DNA from: an uncultured bacterium | Lineage (GTDB): Bacteria > Patescibacteriota > Microgenomatia > UBA1400 > PJMF01 | Assembly (NCBI GenBank): GCA_903842795.1 | Contig: CAIMNJ010000002.1 | Coordinates: 1 to 50,817, forward strand | DNA length: 50,817 bases | Direction of reading: 5' to 3' | Shown: positions 31,816 through 40,643 of the stretch, piece after piece | Numbering within the stretch: position 1 is the stretch's first letter | Layout of the letters: each line of letters begins with the position of its first letter | Notes under the pieces: model-generated | The model's database searches: none | What the model was told of the DNA's origin: nothing | The model's input: only the letters and a program-made list of their open reading frames with translations | Made by a program: the position numbers and the translations under genes

Positions 31816-34761
31816 ATGAATAACACTATCAAAATTACCGGCGCTCGTGAACACAATCTCAAGAATATTGATTTAGAATTAGATAAAAATCAGCTGATCG
31901 TTTTCACTGGTCTTTCTGGTAGTGGCAAAAGCTCTCTGGCTTTTGACACTTTGTACGCTGAGGGCCAGCGTCGCTATGTTGAGTCTCTCAGCTCTTATGC
32001 TCGTCAATTTCTTGGCGTAATGAATAAGCCAGATGTTGATCAGATTGATGGTCTTTCCCCAGCCATTTCCATTGATCAAAAAACCACTTCTCATAACCCT
32101 CGTTCCACTGTTGGAACAATTACTGAAATTTATGATTATTGTCGTTTACTTTTTGCTCGTGTTGGCCATCCTCATTGTCATAATTGTGGTAAAGAAATTA
32201 GCACCCAGAGTATTGATCAGATTATCGCGCAAATCCTCAAACAAATTGAGGAAAGATTTGCGCAAAATAAAAAAGAGCCACAAAAAATCATGATTTTGGC
32301 CCCAGTGGTCAAGGAAAGAAAAGGCGAATACGACAAACTTCTACAAAATTTAGTCAAAAAAGGTTACAGCAAAGCCAGAATTGATGGTCAAATTTATAAC
32401 CTTGATCAAGAACTAAACCTAATTAAAACCAACAAGCACAGCATTGACGCTCTAATTGATCGTCTAGTGATTAGCCAAGTGCAAATGAAAGATGCCAAGG
32501 AATTGGCTGTACTCAAAAGTCGTCTTAATCAATCTTTGGAAGAGGCTCTTAAACTAGCCAATGGCTTGGTGATTGCAGCCTGGGTAAATGATTCTAGTTT
32601 TAGTTTTCCAGAAAATCCACAAGATGTGCAAGACTTTTTATTTAGTGAGAATTTAGCTTGCAGTGATTGTGGTATTTCTCTCAAAGAATTGGAGCCTCGC
32701 TCTTTCTCTTTTAATTCACCAGAAGGCGCCTGTCCTTCTTGCAATGGCCTTGGTTCTATTTTGAAAATCAATGTTGATAAAATTGTTGCCCCAAATCTAA
32801 CCATGAGTGAAGGCGCAATTATTCCTTTTGCTCGCATGATGACCAATGAGGGTTGGTTTGCACGTTTGGTCAAAATTGTTTTGGAAGATTTCTCTTGCGA
32901 TTTCCGCCTCACTAAATGGATTGACATGCCTCATGAATTGCAAGAAATTTTACTTTATGGCAGTGACAAGATTTACGATGTGGTGGGTGAGAATCGTTTT
33001 GGTAATATGACTAGTTACCAGAGTAAATTTGAAGGTTTTATTAAAAATTTAGAGCGTCGCTACACTGAAACTGATAGCGAATTTATTCGTCGCGAGATTG
33101 GCCAGTTCATGCACAAGGAAGTTTGTCCAACTTGTAATGGAGACCGTCTCAAAACTGAAGTGCTTTCTGTAACAGTGGATAACTTAAATATTGCTCAATT
33201 TAGCAAACTTACTATTGATCGCGCTCTCAAATGGGCAGAAAAAATCGCCAATCCAAAAGAACAAATTCTTTCAGAAAAAGAACTGCAAATTGCGGCTTCA
33301 ATTCTAAAAGAAATTAAAACTCGTTTGCAATTTCTCTCTGCAGTTGGCTTAAATTATCTAACCATTGCGCGCGAAGCTGCCACATTAGCTGGTGGTGAAG
33401 CCCAAAGAATTCGTTTAGCTTCTCAAATCGGTACCGGTCTGACTGGTGTTCTTTACATCTTGGACGAGCCGACTATTGGTCTCCACCAAAGAGATAATCG
33501 CCGTTTAATTGACACTCTGCAAGAACTCAAGAAAAAAGGTAACACCGTCATCGTGGTAGAACATGATCGCGACATCATGATGGCCGCTGATCATATCGTT
33601 GATTTTGGACCTAAAGCTGGCGAAGCGGGTGGAGAAATTGTCTTTGAAGGATCTTACGAGCAAATTCTCACCGCCAAAGAATCCCTCACTGGTCGTTATC
33701 TGGCTAGAAAAAAAGAAATCGAAAGAGTTGCTCTCAAGGAGCAAGCTGTGAAAAAAAAGGCCAAAATTGCGATCACCGGTGCCAAACACAACAATCTCAA
33801 AAATATTGATGTTGAAATTCCTCTCAATGCCTTGACTTGTATCACTGGTATTTCTGGATCTGGCAAATCAACTTTATTGCACAATGTTTTACATAACCAT
33901 TTGGCTAAACAACTTGGCTATGCCTACGATAGCAAATTGGCAGAAGTAGAAAGCATTTCTATTCCTCCTCAAGTAAAAAGGTTGAGCATGATCGACCAGA
34001 GTCCAATTGGTAAAACTCCACGCTCCAATCCTGCTACCTACACCAAAGCTTTTGATTATATCCGCCAAATTTTTGCTCGCAGCAAAGATGCCGCTATGCG
34101 TGGCTACAACATTGGCCGTTTTAGTTTCAATGTCAAAGGTGGTCGTTGTGAAGCCTGCCAAGGAGAGGGTCAGATCAAGATCGAAATGCAATTTCTGCCT
34201 GATGTTTATGTACAATGTGATGTTTGTCGTGGTCAGCGTTATAACGATGAAACTTTACAAGTGATGTATCAAGAAAAAAATATTGCTCAAGTTTTGGAAA
34301 TGAGCATTGATGAGGCTCATGAATTTTTCAAAAATCACAGCAATATTCGCCAAAAAATGGCTACACTCAAAGAAGTTGGTCTTGGTTATTTGCGTCTTGG
34401 CCAAAGTGCTCCAACTCTAAGTGGTGGTGAAGCTCAGCGTGTCAAATTGGCCAAAGAACTCAGCACTAGATCTCATGATCATGTTATCTATCTCTTGGAC
34501 GAGCCAACCACCGGTTTGCATTTTGCCGATATTCAAAAATTACTCAATGTCTTACACCAATTAGTCGAACAAGATAATACTGTCATTCTGATTGAGCACA
34601 ATTTAGATGTGATCAGGAATGCTGATTGGGTTATCGACCTTGGACCAGAGGGTGGGGAATATGGCGGTGAAGTTATCGCTTGTGGAACTCCTGCTGAAGT
34701 TAGTGAAAATAAACATTCTTTTACCGGTCACTACCTCAAAGAAGAATTAGCCAACAACTAA
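31816..34761 (+). CDS. uvrA: Excinuclease ABC subunit A
   Basis: 981 residues, the damage-sensing ABC ATPase dimer. Two ATPase modules: Walker A GLSGSGKSS near residue 30 with signature LAGGEAQRIRLA, and GISGSGKST near 675 with signature LSGGEAQRVKLA. Zinc modules are visible as CHNCG, CSDCG...CPSCNG and CEACQGEGQ...CDVCRG. The start is ATG 31816 (MNNTIKITGAREHNLKNI), the usual N-terminus, not TTG 31801. The TATAAT at 31794-31799 is 16 bases upstream, so this gene has a short leader with no Shine-Dalgarno. Confidence 0.97.
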   Translation: MNNTIKITGAREHNLKNIDLELDKNQLIVFTGLSGSGKSSLAFDTLYAEGQRRYVESLSSYARQFLGVMNKPDVDQIDGLSPAISIDQKTTSHNPRSTVGTITEIYDYCRLLFARVGHPHCHNCGKEISTQSIDQIIAQILKQIEERFAQNKKEPQKIMILAPVVKERKGEYDKLLQNLVKKGYSKARIDGQIYNLDQELNLIKTNKHSIDALIDRLVISQVQMKDAKELAVLKSRLNQSLEEALKLANGLVIAAWVNDSSFSFPENPQDVQDFLFSENLACSDCGISLKELEPRSFSFNSPEGACPSCNGLGSILKINVDKIVAPNLTMSEGAIIPFARMMTNEGWFARLVKIVLEDFSCDFRLTKWIDMPHELQEILLYGSDKIYDVVGENRFGNMTSYQSKFEGFIKNLERRYTETDSEFIRREIGQFMHKEVCPTCNGDRLKTEVLSVTVDNLNIAQFSKLTIDRALKWAEKIANPKEQILSEKELQIAASILKEIKTRLQFLSAVGLNYLTIAREAATLAGGEAQRIRLASQIGTGLTGVLYILDEPTIGLHQRDNRRLIDTLQELKKKGNTVIVVEHDRDIMMAADHIVDFGPKAGEAGGEIVFEGSYEQILTAKESLTGRYLARKKEIERVALKEQAVKKKAKIAITGAKHNNLKNIDVEIPLNALTCITGISGSGKSTLLHNVLHNHLAKQLGYAYDSKLAEVESISIPPQVKRLSMIDQSPIGKTPRSNPATYTKAFDYIRQIFARSKDAAMRGYNIGRFSFNVKGGRCEACQGEGQIKIEMQFLPDVYVQCDVCRGQRYNDETLQVMYQEKNIAQVLEMSIDEAHEFFKNHSNIRQKMATLKEVGLGYLRLGQSAPTLSGGEAQRVKLAKELSTRSHDHVIYLLDEPTTGLHFADIQKLLNVLHQLVEQDNTVILIEHNLDVIRNADWVIDLGPEGGEYGGEVIACGTPAEVSENKHSFTGHYLKEELANN

Positions 34762-34772
34762 CATAATTAGTG

Positions 34773-34778
34773 TAAAAT
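34773..34778 (+). promoter_or_regulatory. -10 of the transglutaminase-like gene
   Basis: TAAAAT ending eight bases before ATG 34787. Confidence 0.55.
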
Positions 34779-34786
34779 GATTATTG

Positions 34787-36802
34787 ATGTTTATTCGAGT
34801 ATTATTTTCTGCTCTAATGTTTTTGTTTGTCTCTACTACTCGCATAGCTGCACAAGAGACAACGAGTCAAACAACCACTCCAAATGATGGTTCAGAAAAT
34901 TTTGAAATTAATCTTAAAAGCACCTACACCATTACTGCCAATGGCAAAACTATTGTCGAACAAAAATTTAGCATCAAAAATAAAAGCCCAGAATTATTTG
35001 TTAGCAAATATGGCATCGTGGTTAGTTCCACCAATATCACCAATGTTGAAGTCACCAATAATGACAAAACTCTTCAGCCATCAATCAGCAAACAAAAGGG
35101 CCAAACCAGCATTGGCGTTACGTTCGAAGAAAATGTTGTTGGAGAGGGCAAAAGTAACGAATTGCTGATTCGCTATACTGACTCAGATATTGCTTTAATC
35201 AGCGGCAAGATTTTGGAAGTCAATATTCCTAAACTTTCCGATCATTATCAATACAAAAACTACCAACTAGAATTGCGCGTTCCAAGTATTTTTGGCAATC
35301 CAAGTCGCATCAATCCAAGTGTTTTTACCATAAAACAAGATGGAGATTACAATGTCATTACCTACAATGACCTGAAGGATCAATCTGTCTCAGCGATCTT
35401 TGGTAATCAACAAATTTTTGAATTGAAATTAAATTACTATCTTAGCAATCCAACTAGTCAGAACGCTCTCACTCAAATCACTCTGCCACCAGAAACTCCT
35501 TACCAAAAAGTTTTTTACATCAATCTTGATCCGATGCCAAAAAACATTAAGGAGGATCAGGATGGAAACTTTATTGCCACTTATGAAATTCCCGCTAATA
35601 ATTCTTTTAATGTAGAGCTTTTCGCTCAAGTTTTGTTGACTTTATCAAGTGACCCATTAGTTCCGTTTAGTCCGGTTCTTCCAGAGCATATTGGCGAACA
35701 AAAATATTGGGAAGCCAAAAGTCAAACCATAGAAAACATCAATCACGATCTTGATAGTGTCAAAAGTATTTATGATTTTACAGTCAAGGCTCTAAACTAC
35801 ACCAAAAGACCACTCAATCAAGAATTTGCCAGATTGGGAGCAATAGAATCTATTAAAGAGAATAACAAAGATGATGCAACTTGCCAAGAATTTACTGATC
35901 TTTTTATTGCGCTTGCTAGAGGCAAAAAACTACCAGCTCGTAGAATCATCGGTATGGCTTACACCAATAACGAAGAACTTCGTCCCAGCAATTTAACTGG
36001 AGACATTTTACATACTTGGCCAGAATATTATGACAGTACCCAAGAATCATGGGTTAGAGTCGATCCCACTTGGGAAGATACTACTGGAGGAATTGATTAT
36101 TTTAATAATTTCGATCTAAATCACATTGCTTTCGCCATCAATGGTGTTTCTAGCACTTTGCCATATCCAGCTGGCTCATATATTGGCGATGCTGCGGAAA
36201 AAAATAAAAAAGTTTATTTGGAATTCTCTAAAGAAGAATTCGCTCAAATCAATCCTGATCTTGAAGTAAATTTGGTCAATAAAAAGCTTTATGGAATTGC
36301 TGTGGCCGGTAATTATGATTTAGAAATTCTCAATAAAACTGGTCGTGTTTGGTATTTTAATGAAATCAAAGTTAATGGCGAAGGAATAGAGATTTCCATG
36401 GATTCAACCGATAAAATCAAAAAAATACTGCCATTTTCCAAACTGATTTTGCCAATGACCATTTATAATATAGATAATAGTTTAAATAAAAAAGTAAAAA
36501 TTCAAACCGAGGTGATACTCAAAGAAGGTCAATCTCAAAGCAATGAATTTGAAGTCAAAGCCGGTGTCAAACTCAAAATCACCAATCCAAAAAAAATCGC
36601 TCTCATGGGAGGAGGATTTATCCTCTTTGCCCTCGTTGCCGGGAGTTTATTCCTTCTTGGATCAAAACTCAAAAATTCTTTACGTAGGAAAAGCCAAGAA
36701 TCTAAAGAAGAGGGTTCAGAATTACAAGAGAACGGAATTACTATCGAGAAAAATCCAAAAGATGACAGCTCTGGCAAGCAGAGTGGAACATCAAGTTCTT
36801 GA
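34787..36802 (+). CDS. Membrane protein with extracytoplasmic transglutaminase-like domain
   Basis: 671 residues. A signal peptide (1-22, ending AAAQ-like), two long beta-rich domains (about 25-320), then a transglutaminase core with a complete Cys-His-Asp triad: C366 in DDATCQEF, H409 in ILHTWPEY and D426 in VDPTWEDT. A beta-rich domain follows, then one TM helix (about 605-627) and a basic/acidic cytoplasmic tail of 45 residues. Such domains act as peptidases or amide-transfer enzymes on surface proteins or murein. The last 260 bases also code the start of UvrC in another frame. Proximity to an ATP-grasp/7TM cluster suggests a link. Confidence 0.88.
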   Translation: MFIRVLFSALMFLFVSTTRIAAQETTSQTTTPNDGSENFEINLKSTYTITANGKTIVEQKFSIKNKSPELFVSKYGIVVSSTNITNVEVTNNDKTLQPSISKQKGQTSIGVTFEENVVGEGKSNELLIRYTDSDIALISGKILEVNIPKLSDHYQYKNYQLELRVPSIFGNPSRINPSVFTIKQDGDYNVITYNDLKDQSVSAIFGNQQIFELKLNYYLSNPTSQNALTQITLPPETPYQKVFYINLDPMPKNIKEDQDGNFIATYEIPANNSFNVELFAQVLLTLSSDPLVPFSPVLPEHIGEQKYWEAKSQTIENINHDLDSVKSIYDFTVKALNYTKRPLNQEFARLGAIESIKENNKDDATCQEFTDLFIALARGKKLPARRIIGMAYTNNEELRPSNLTGDILHTWPEYYDSTQESWVRVDPTWEDTTGGIDYFNNFDLNHIAFAINGVSSTLPYPAGSYIGDAAEKNKKVYLEFSKEEFAQINPDLEVNLVNKKLYGIAVAGNYDLEILNKTGRVWYFNEIKVNGEGIEISMDSTDKIKKILPFSKLILPMTIYNIDNSLNKKVKIQTEVILKEGQSQSNEFEVKAGVKLKITNPKKIALMGGGFILFALVAGSLFLLGSKLKNSLRRKSQESKEEGSELQENGITIEKNPKDDSSGKQSGTSSS

Positions 36803-37913
36803 TAGTGAAATTGAAGCTTTGTTGATTGAAGCTCAACTCATCAAAGCACATCAGCCATATTTCAACAGTCGCCTCAAAGATGATAAGTCAAATATTTATT
36901 TGTTGATTAGTAAAGAAGCTTTCCCCAAAGTTTTGCGGGTGCGCAAAACAGACTTAAACAAGAAAAAATATCAAGAAAAATTGGCTATTTTTGGTCCTTT
37001 CGCCAGCTCTAGTCGCCTAAGTGAAGTACTCAAAATCATTCGTCCTATTTTTAAATGGTGCAATCAAGCTGATAGAAGTCATGGCAAAGCCTGTCTTTAT
37101 CATCATTTAGACTTATGCTCAGGTGCTTGCTGCCAAAAAATCACCAAAGAAGATTATCAGAAAAACATTGAACAAATGATTCTCTTTCTAAAGGGGCAGA
37201 AAAAAACATTACTTAAAGAATTGGAAGAAGAAATGTGGCAACTCGCCAAAATAGAAAATTATGAGCGAGCTCAAATAAATAAAAATAAAATTGCCTTAAT
37301 TAAAGAAATTACTAGTCAACAATATAAGCTCAAAACTGATTTGATATTGCCAAATTTTTCTCAAGAAGAATCAGCTGAGGCACTCATTCACCTGCGCCAT
37401 ATCTTGCACCAGGAAAGCATCGTCGATAGCCAGCAAAAACTAGAGCGTATTGAAGGTTACGATGTTAGCAACACCATGGGTTTGCAAGCAACTGTTTCTA
37501 TGGTCGTTTTGACCAATGGAGAAATTGATCATAGTGAATATAAATTTTTCAAAATCCGTTCCATGCAAACGCCTAATGATTATGGCATGTTGCAAGAAGC
37601 TCTAACTCGCCGACAAAATCATCCCGAATGGCTCAAGCCCAATCTGATTATGATTGATGGCGGCAGAGGACAGGTGAGAGCAGTCGCTAAAATTTGGCGA
37701 ATGGATGTGCCAATAATTGGCCTGGTCAAAAATCCAGATCGCTTAGTTATTTCGATCAAAAATAAAGATAAAAAAGACAATATTGAAACTAAAATCATCA
37801 CTTTGGCGAGCAATCATCCAACCCTCAAAATGTTGGAGCGCCTAAGAGATGAAGCACATCGTTTTGCTAAAAAACAGCATAGTCGACTTAGAGAAAAAAA
37901 GCTTCTAGAATAA
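36543..37913 (+). CDS. uvrC: Excinuclease ABC subunit C, C-terminally shortened, overlapping the upstream gene
   Basis: Nuclease subunit of excision repair. The N-terminal GIY-YIG domain is intact: LPGVYSF (residues 32-38), LYVGKAKNLKKRV (46-58) and the Glu in DSEIEALLIE. Then come the Cys-rich region, a UVR-like helix and the RNase-H-like domain with EGYDVSN, MIDGGRGQ and RDEAHRFA. It stops right after RLREKKLLE, so the usual (HhH)2 domain is missing (456 versus about 600 residues). The start could be ATG 36543 or TTG 36627, the latter 11 bases after GGAGGAGG (36608-36615). Either way it overlaps the preceding gene out of frame by 176-260 bases. Confidence 0.9.
   Translation: MNLKSKPVSNSKSPIQKKSLSWEEDLSSLPSLPGVYSFLDQNSKILYVGKAKNLKKRVQNYKRTELLSRKIQKMTALASRVEHQVLDSEIEALLIEAQLIKAHQPYFNSRLKDDKSNIYLLISKEAFPKVLRVRKTDLNKKKYQEKLAIFGPFASSSRLSEVLKIIRPIFKWCNQADRSHGKACLYHHLDLCSGACCQKITKEDYQKNIEQMILFLKGQKKTLLKELEEEMWQLAKIENYERAQINKNKIALIKEITSQQYKLKTDLILPNFSQEESAEALIHLRHILHQESIVDSQQKLERIEGYDVSNTMGLQATVSMVVLTNGEIDHSEYKFFKIRSMQTPNDYGMLQEALTRRQNHPEWLKPNLIMIDGGRGQVRAVAKIWRMDVPIIGLVKNPDRLVISIKNKDKKDNIETKIITLASNHPTLKMLERLRDEAHRFAKKQHSRLREKKLLE
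36608..36615 (+). promoter_or_regulatory. Shine-Dalgarno inside the upstream gene, for uvrC
   Basis: GGAGGAGG, near-perfect, followed after 11 bases by TTG 36627 in the uvrC frame. In the upstream frame it codes the Gly-Gly-Gly at the start of the TM helix. Confidence 0.5.
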
Positions 37914-37938
37914 TTAAAATAGTTCTATAAAGGAAACT

Positions 37939-38301
37939 ATGAAATTTATCAAAGCCGTCATCAGTTCTATCCTAACTATTGCCATTCTTGCTTGGTTTTT
38001 TCCAAACATTAACTATAGTAGTTCGGCAACCCTAATCATTGCTGGTCTAGTTCTAACTTTACTAGACAAGTTACTTAGACCATTGCTGAAAATCTTATTT
38101 TTACCAATCAACATTGTCACTCTTGGCTTTTTTTCATTGATAATTAATGTCTTTATTCTTTATTTAGCCACATATTTTGTGCCTGGTTTTACCATTAACA
38201 ATGTGATTGTGATGGGTGTACATCTCAACCAATTTTTCTCTTTACTCTTGGCTTCCGCTCTAATTGGCTTTTTACAAGGGGCTTTTGCTCTTGTTTTGTA
38301 G
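37939..38301 (+). CDS. Phage-holin-family / DUF360-like small membrane protein
   Basis: 120 residues with four TM helices (about 5-20, 28-48, 52-78, 95-118), matching the four-helix holin superfamily IV / YvlD-like pattern, with DKLLRPLLKILFLPINIVTLG as the hallmark loop (shown in part: LPINIVTLGFF). Such proteins are common chromosomal genes of unknown role, not necessarily phage. AAAGGAAA six bases before the ATG serves as Shine-Dalgarno, so it is co-transcribed with uvrC. Confidence 0.82.
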   Translation: MKFIKAVISSILTIAILAWFFPNINYSSSATLIIAGLVLTLLDKLLRPLLKILFLPINIVTLGFFSLIINVFILYLATYFVPGFTINNVIVMGVHLNQFFSLLLASALIGFLQGAFALVL

Positions 38302-38307
38302 AATTGC

Positions 38308-38313
38308 TATAAT
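38308..38313 (+). promoter_or_regulatory. Extended -10 of the 7TM/ATP-grasp operon
   Basis: TGC-TATAAT ending eight bases before ATG 38322, overlapping the end of the holin-like gene's 3' flank. Confidence 0.65.
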
Positions 38314-38321
38314 GATTGATA

Positions 38322-39347
38322 ATGAAAATGCTTAAATCTGTTTTATTTTTTGTTCTTTTTTTACAATTTGGCTTACTTTTCTTGACCAATCCAAACTTAG
38401 CACAAGCTCAGGTAAGCTCCAAAAAACCCACTACACAACCAACTGTAATTTTGGTCACAAATACTGCCAGCGCTGCCGCTGAAGCTTCAGATAGCACCAA
38501 GCTTTCTTCACCTTCAGCCGAAGTGGTTGAAAAATTACAACAAAAAACTGACCAAGATATTACGGAAACTAGCGGTCAGAAAAAAAGCGTTTTGGCTGCT
38601 TACTTAGATGAACATCCAATTGGCAAACTAACTTGGAACAATCTGATTCAAAAAGCCATTCGCAAAGCTATTGCTAGCGGTATGCCAGCCAACATCATTG
38701 TGATTTTACTGCTTTTCCCAATCATTGCTTCCTTAGTCGCTTTTTCACGCCACGTCATTGGCTTAAAAGGCTTTGGGATTTATATTCCTGCAGTCTTGTC
38801 AGTTGCTTTTGTTTCTACTGGAATTATTACCGGCATCATTGTTTTTGGAGCTGTTTTATCCACAGCATTAATGAGTAGACCAATCATGAAAAAGCTAAAA
38901 TTACCCATGCTTCCCAGAACTGCGATGTTGCTCATGAGTGTATCGGTTGCAATTCTAGCATTGATGCTGGTTGGCTCGGTATATAACATCAATATTGTAC
39001 TTAATATCAGTATTTTTCCTTTATTAATCATCATTCTTTTGACTGAAAATTTTATGGAAACTCAACTTTTTAGCAGTCAAAAAGAAGCTCTACAAATTAC
39101 TTTTGAAACTTTGTTAATTGCCGTTTTATGTTCACTAATCATTGGTTCTGAACCATTGCAAAAATTCGTAATTTTGCGCCCAGAGCTAACTTTGCTGGGG
39201 GTCGCGCTAATCAATCTGGCAATCGGTAAATATACAGGCTTGCGCCTACTTGAATATTTAAGATTTAGGGATCTATTCAATCGTGAAAGTAAATTTAGCA
39301 AATTCAAGGACAATTCTCTGGAAAAAGATTCGCAAGAGGAGGAATAA
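38322..39347 (+). CDS. Polytopic (7TM-type) membrane protein of the inactive-transglutaminase/ATP-grasp cluster
   Basis: 341 residues. Signal peptide (1-28, ending AQAQ), a 90-residue Ser/Thr/Ala-rich outer segment, then six to seven TM helices between about residues 120 and 310 and an acidic cytoplasmic tail. The segment GFGIYIPAVLSVAFVSTG resembles the membrane part of the proteins called inactive transglutaminase fused to 7 TM helices, which are usually encoded beside an ATP-grasp ligase. Here the transglutaminase-like part is absent from this chain; a separate such protein is encoded at 34787. It abuts the ATP-grasp gene, whose Shine-Dalgarno (GAGGAGG) lies in this gene's last codons. Confidence 0.75.
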   Translation: MKMLKSVLFFVLFLQFGLLFLTNPNLAQAQVSSKKPTTQPTVILVTNTASAAAEASDSTKLSSPSAEVVEKLQQKTDQDITETSGQKKSVLAAYLDEHPIGKLTWNNLIQKAIRKAIASGMPANIIVILLLFPIIASLVAFSRHVIGLKGFGIYIPAVLSVAFVSTGIITGIIVFGAVLSTALMSRPIMKKLKLPMLPRTAMLLMSVSVAILALMLVGSVYNINIVLNISIFPLLIIILLTENFMETQLFSSQKEALQITFETLLIAVLCSLIIGSEPLQKFVILRPELTLLGVALINLAIGKYTGLRLLEYLRFRDLFNRESKFSKFKDNSLEKDSQEEE

Positions 39348-40634
39348 ATGTTTATTAATAAAGCTAAAGACCTCTTGGGAATCAATGCTCGCAACGCAAT
39401 ATATTTAAGCCGTAGCAGCAATAAATCCAAAGCCATTGTTCATTCCAAATACGCTACCAAAATTCTTTTACGCGAAAATAATATTGCCACCGCCGAAATT
39501 TATGGCATTTTGGGAACTGGTGAAGATATCGTTGATTTTGACTGGCAAAATCTAACCAAAAATTTTGTAATTAAACCAACTAATGGATATGCTGGAACTG
39601 GTGTAGTTGCCTTCCGCGAAAAAGTTGGTGAAGATGATTGGTTGGATATGCTTGGCAATCATTGGAGTTTGGCAGACATCAAATTACACTGCAATGATAT
39701 TCTCTCTGGTCAATACAGCATTCATGGCCTCAATCATAATGTCATCATTGAAGAAAGAGTCCCTATTCATCCAAAATTATTAAAGTATTCATATAAGGGT
39801 ACGCCAGACATTCGCGTAGTAGTTTTCAATAGTGTGCCAGTTATGGCCATGCTGCGCTTACCAACAGAAGAATCTGGTGGTCGCGCCAACGTCACTCAAG
39901 GTGCTCTGGGCGTAGGAATTGACATTGCTACTGGCATCACTACATATGCCGTAGCTCACAAGAGTCAGCCAATTCGCTACTTACCAGGCACCAAAAGAAA
40001 GTTAAATGGCATTGTTATTCCAGAGTGGGAAAAAATTCTTGAAACTGCCATTATTGCCAGTAATGCAGCTGAATTGAATTTTGCTGGAGTTGATTTATTT
40101 ATTCATAAAGACAAAGGACCTATGGTTGTCGAGCTTAATGCGGCGCCAGGCCTTTCCATTCAAGCTGCCAATCGTGCTGGCCTGCGCCGCCGCTTAGAAA
40201 GAGTTGAAGATCTCAATATTCAGGGACCAAAACATGGTGTCAAAGTAGCCCAAGCACTTTTTGCTAGTGACTTTGCCTCCAAAATCAAAAATAAAGCAGA
40301 ATTTCCGGTGGTTTCTATTCACGAAGATGTTTTGGTTTGGGGTGACAACAAACAAAAAGTAGAAGCCAGTGCTTTTCTCAATACAGGGCGTTTTAGCTCA
40401 GCTATTGCCAAAAAACTAGCTCAAGATTTGGGTTTGATTGATGTAGACGATTTATTGTGGTTTCAATCAGAGCAAGAAGAGGGTAAAGTGCCAGTAGTAG
40501 AAGTTAAATTTAGAATTAAAGATCAAACAGTCAAAACCACAATGGTGGTTAGCAACAAACTAAACAACAAACAAGATAAAATCGAACTTGGTCGCAAGGA
40601 CCTAAAGAATTTTATTATTCGTTTTGAAGAATAA
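39348..40634 (+). CDS. RimK-like ATP-grasp ligase fused to a retropepsin-like (RimB/LysX-type) domain
   Basis: 428 residues. The ATP-grasp part (1-300) is like the alpha-L-glutamate ligase family: NFVIKPTNGYAGTGV (glycine-rich lid, about 69-83), VIIEERVPIH, DIRVVVFNSVPVMAMLRLP and the Mg-binding VVELNAAPGLSIQ near 258-270. Such enzymes join an amino acid to a peptide or protein C-terminus using ATP. The last 110 residues resemble the putative aspartic protease domain that accompanies these ligases, but the D-T-G motif reads N-T-G (N345), so it may be a non-catalytic binding domain. It has a strong Shine-Dalgarno and sits directly behind the 7TM gene. Confidence 0.82.
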   Translation: MFINKAKDLLGINARNAIYLSRSSNKSKAIVHSKYATKILLRENNIATAEIYGILGTGEDIVDFDWQNLTKNFVIKPTNGYAGTGVVAFREKVGEDDWLDMLGNHWSLADIKLHCNDILSGQYSIHGLNHNVIIEERVPIHPKLLKYSYKGTPDIRVVVFNSVPVMAMLRLPTEESGGRANVTQGALGVGIDIATGITTYAVAHKSQPIRYLPGTKRKLNGIVIPEWEKILETAIIASNAAELNFAGVDLFIHKDKGPMVVELNAAPGLSIQAANRAGLRRRLERVEDLNIQGPKHGVKVAQALFASDFASKIKNKAEFPVVSIHEDVLVWGDNKQKVEASAFLNTGRFSSAIAKKLAQDLGLIDVDDLLWFQSEQEEGKVPVVEVKFRIKDQTVKTTMVVSNKLNNKQDKIELGRKDLKNFIIRFEE

Positions 40635-40643
40635 AGTATTTAA

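Noticed and set aside
37939..38301. Prophage signal from the holin-like gene
   Set aside because: The family is a common chromosomal membrane protein, and no phage structural, lysis or integrase genes are nearby.
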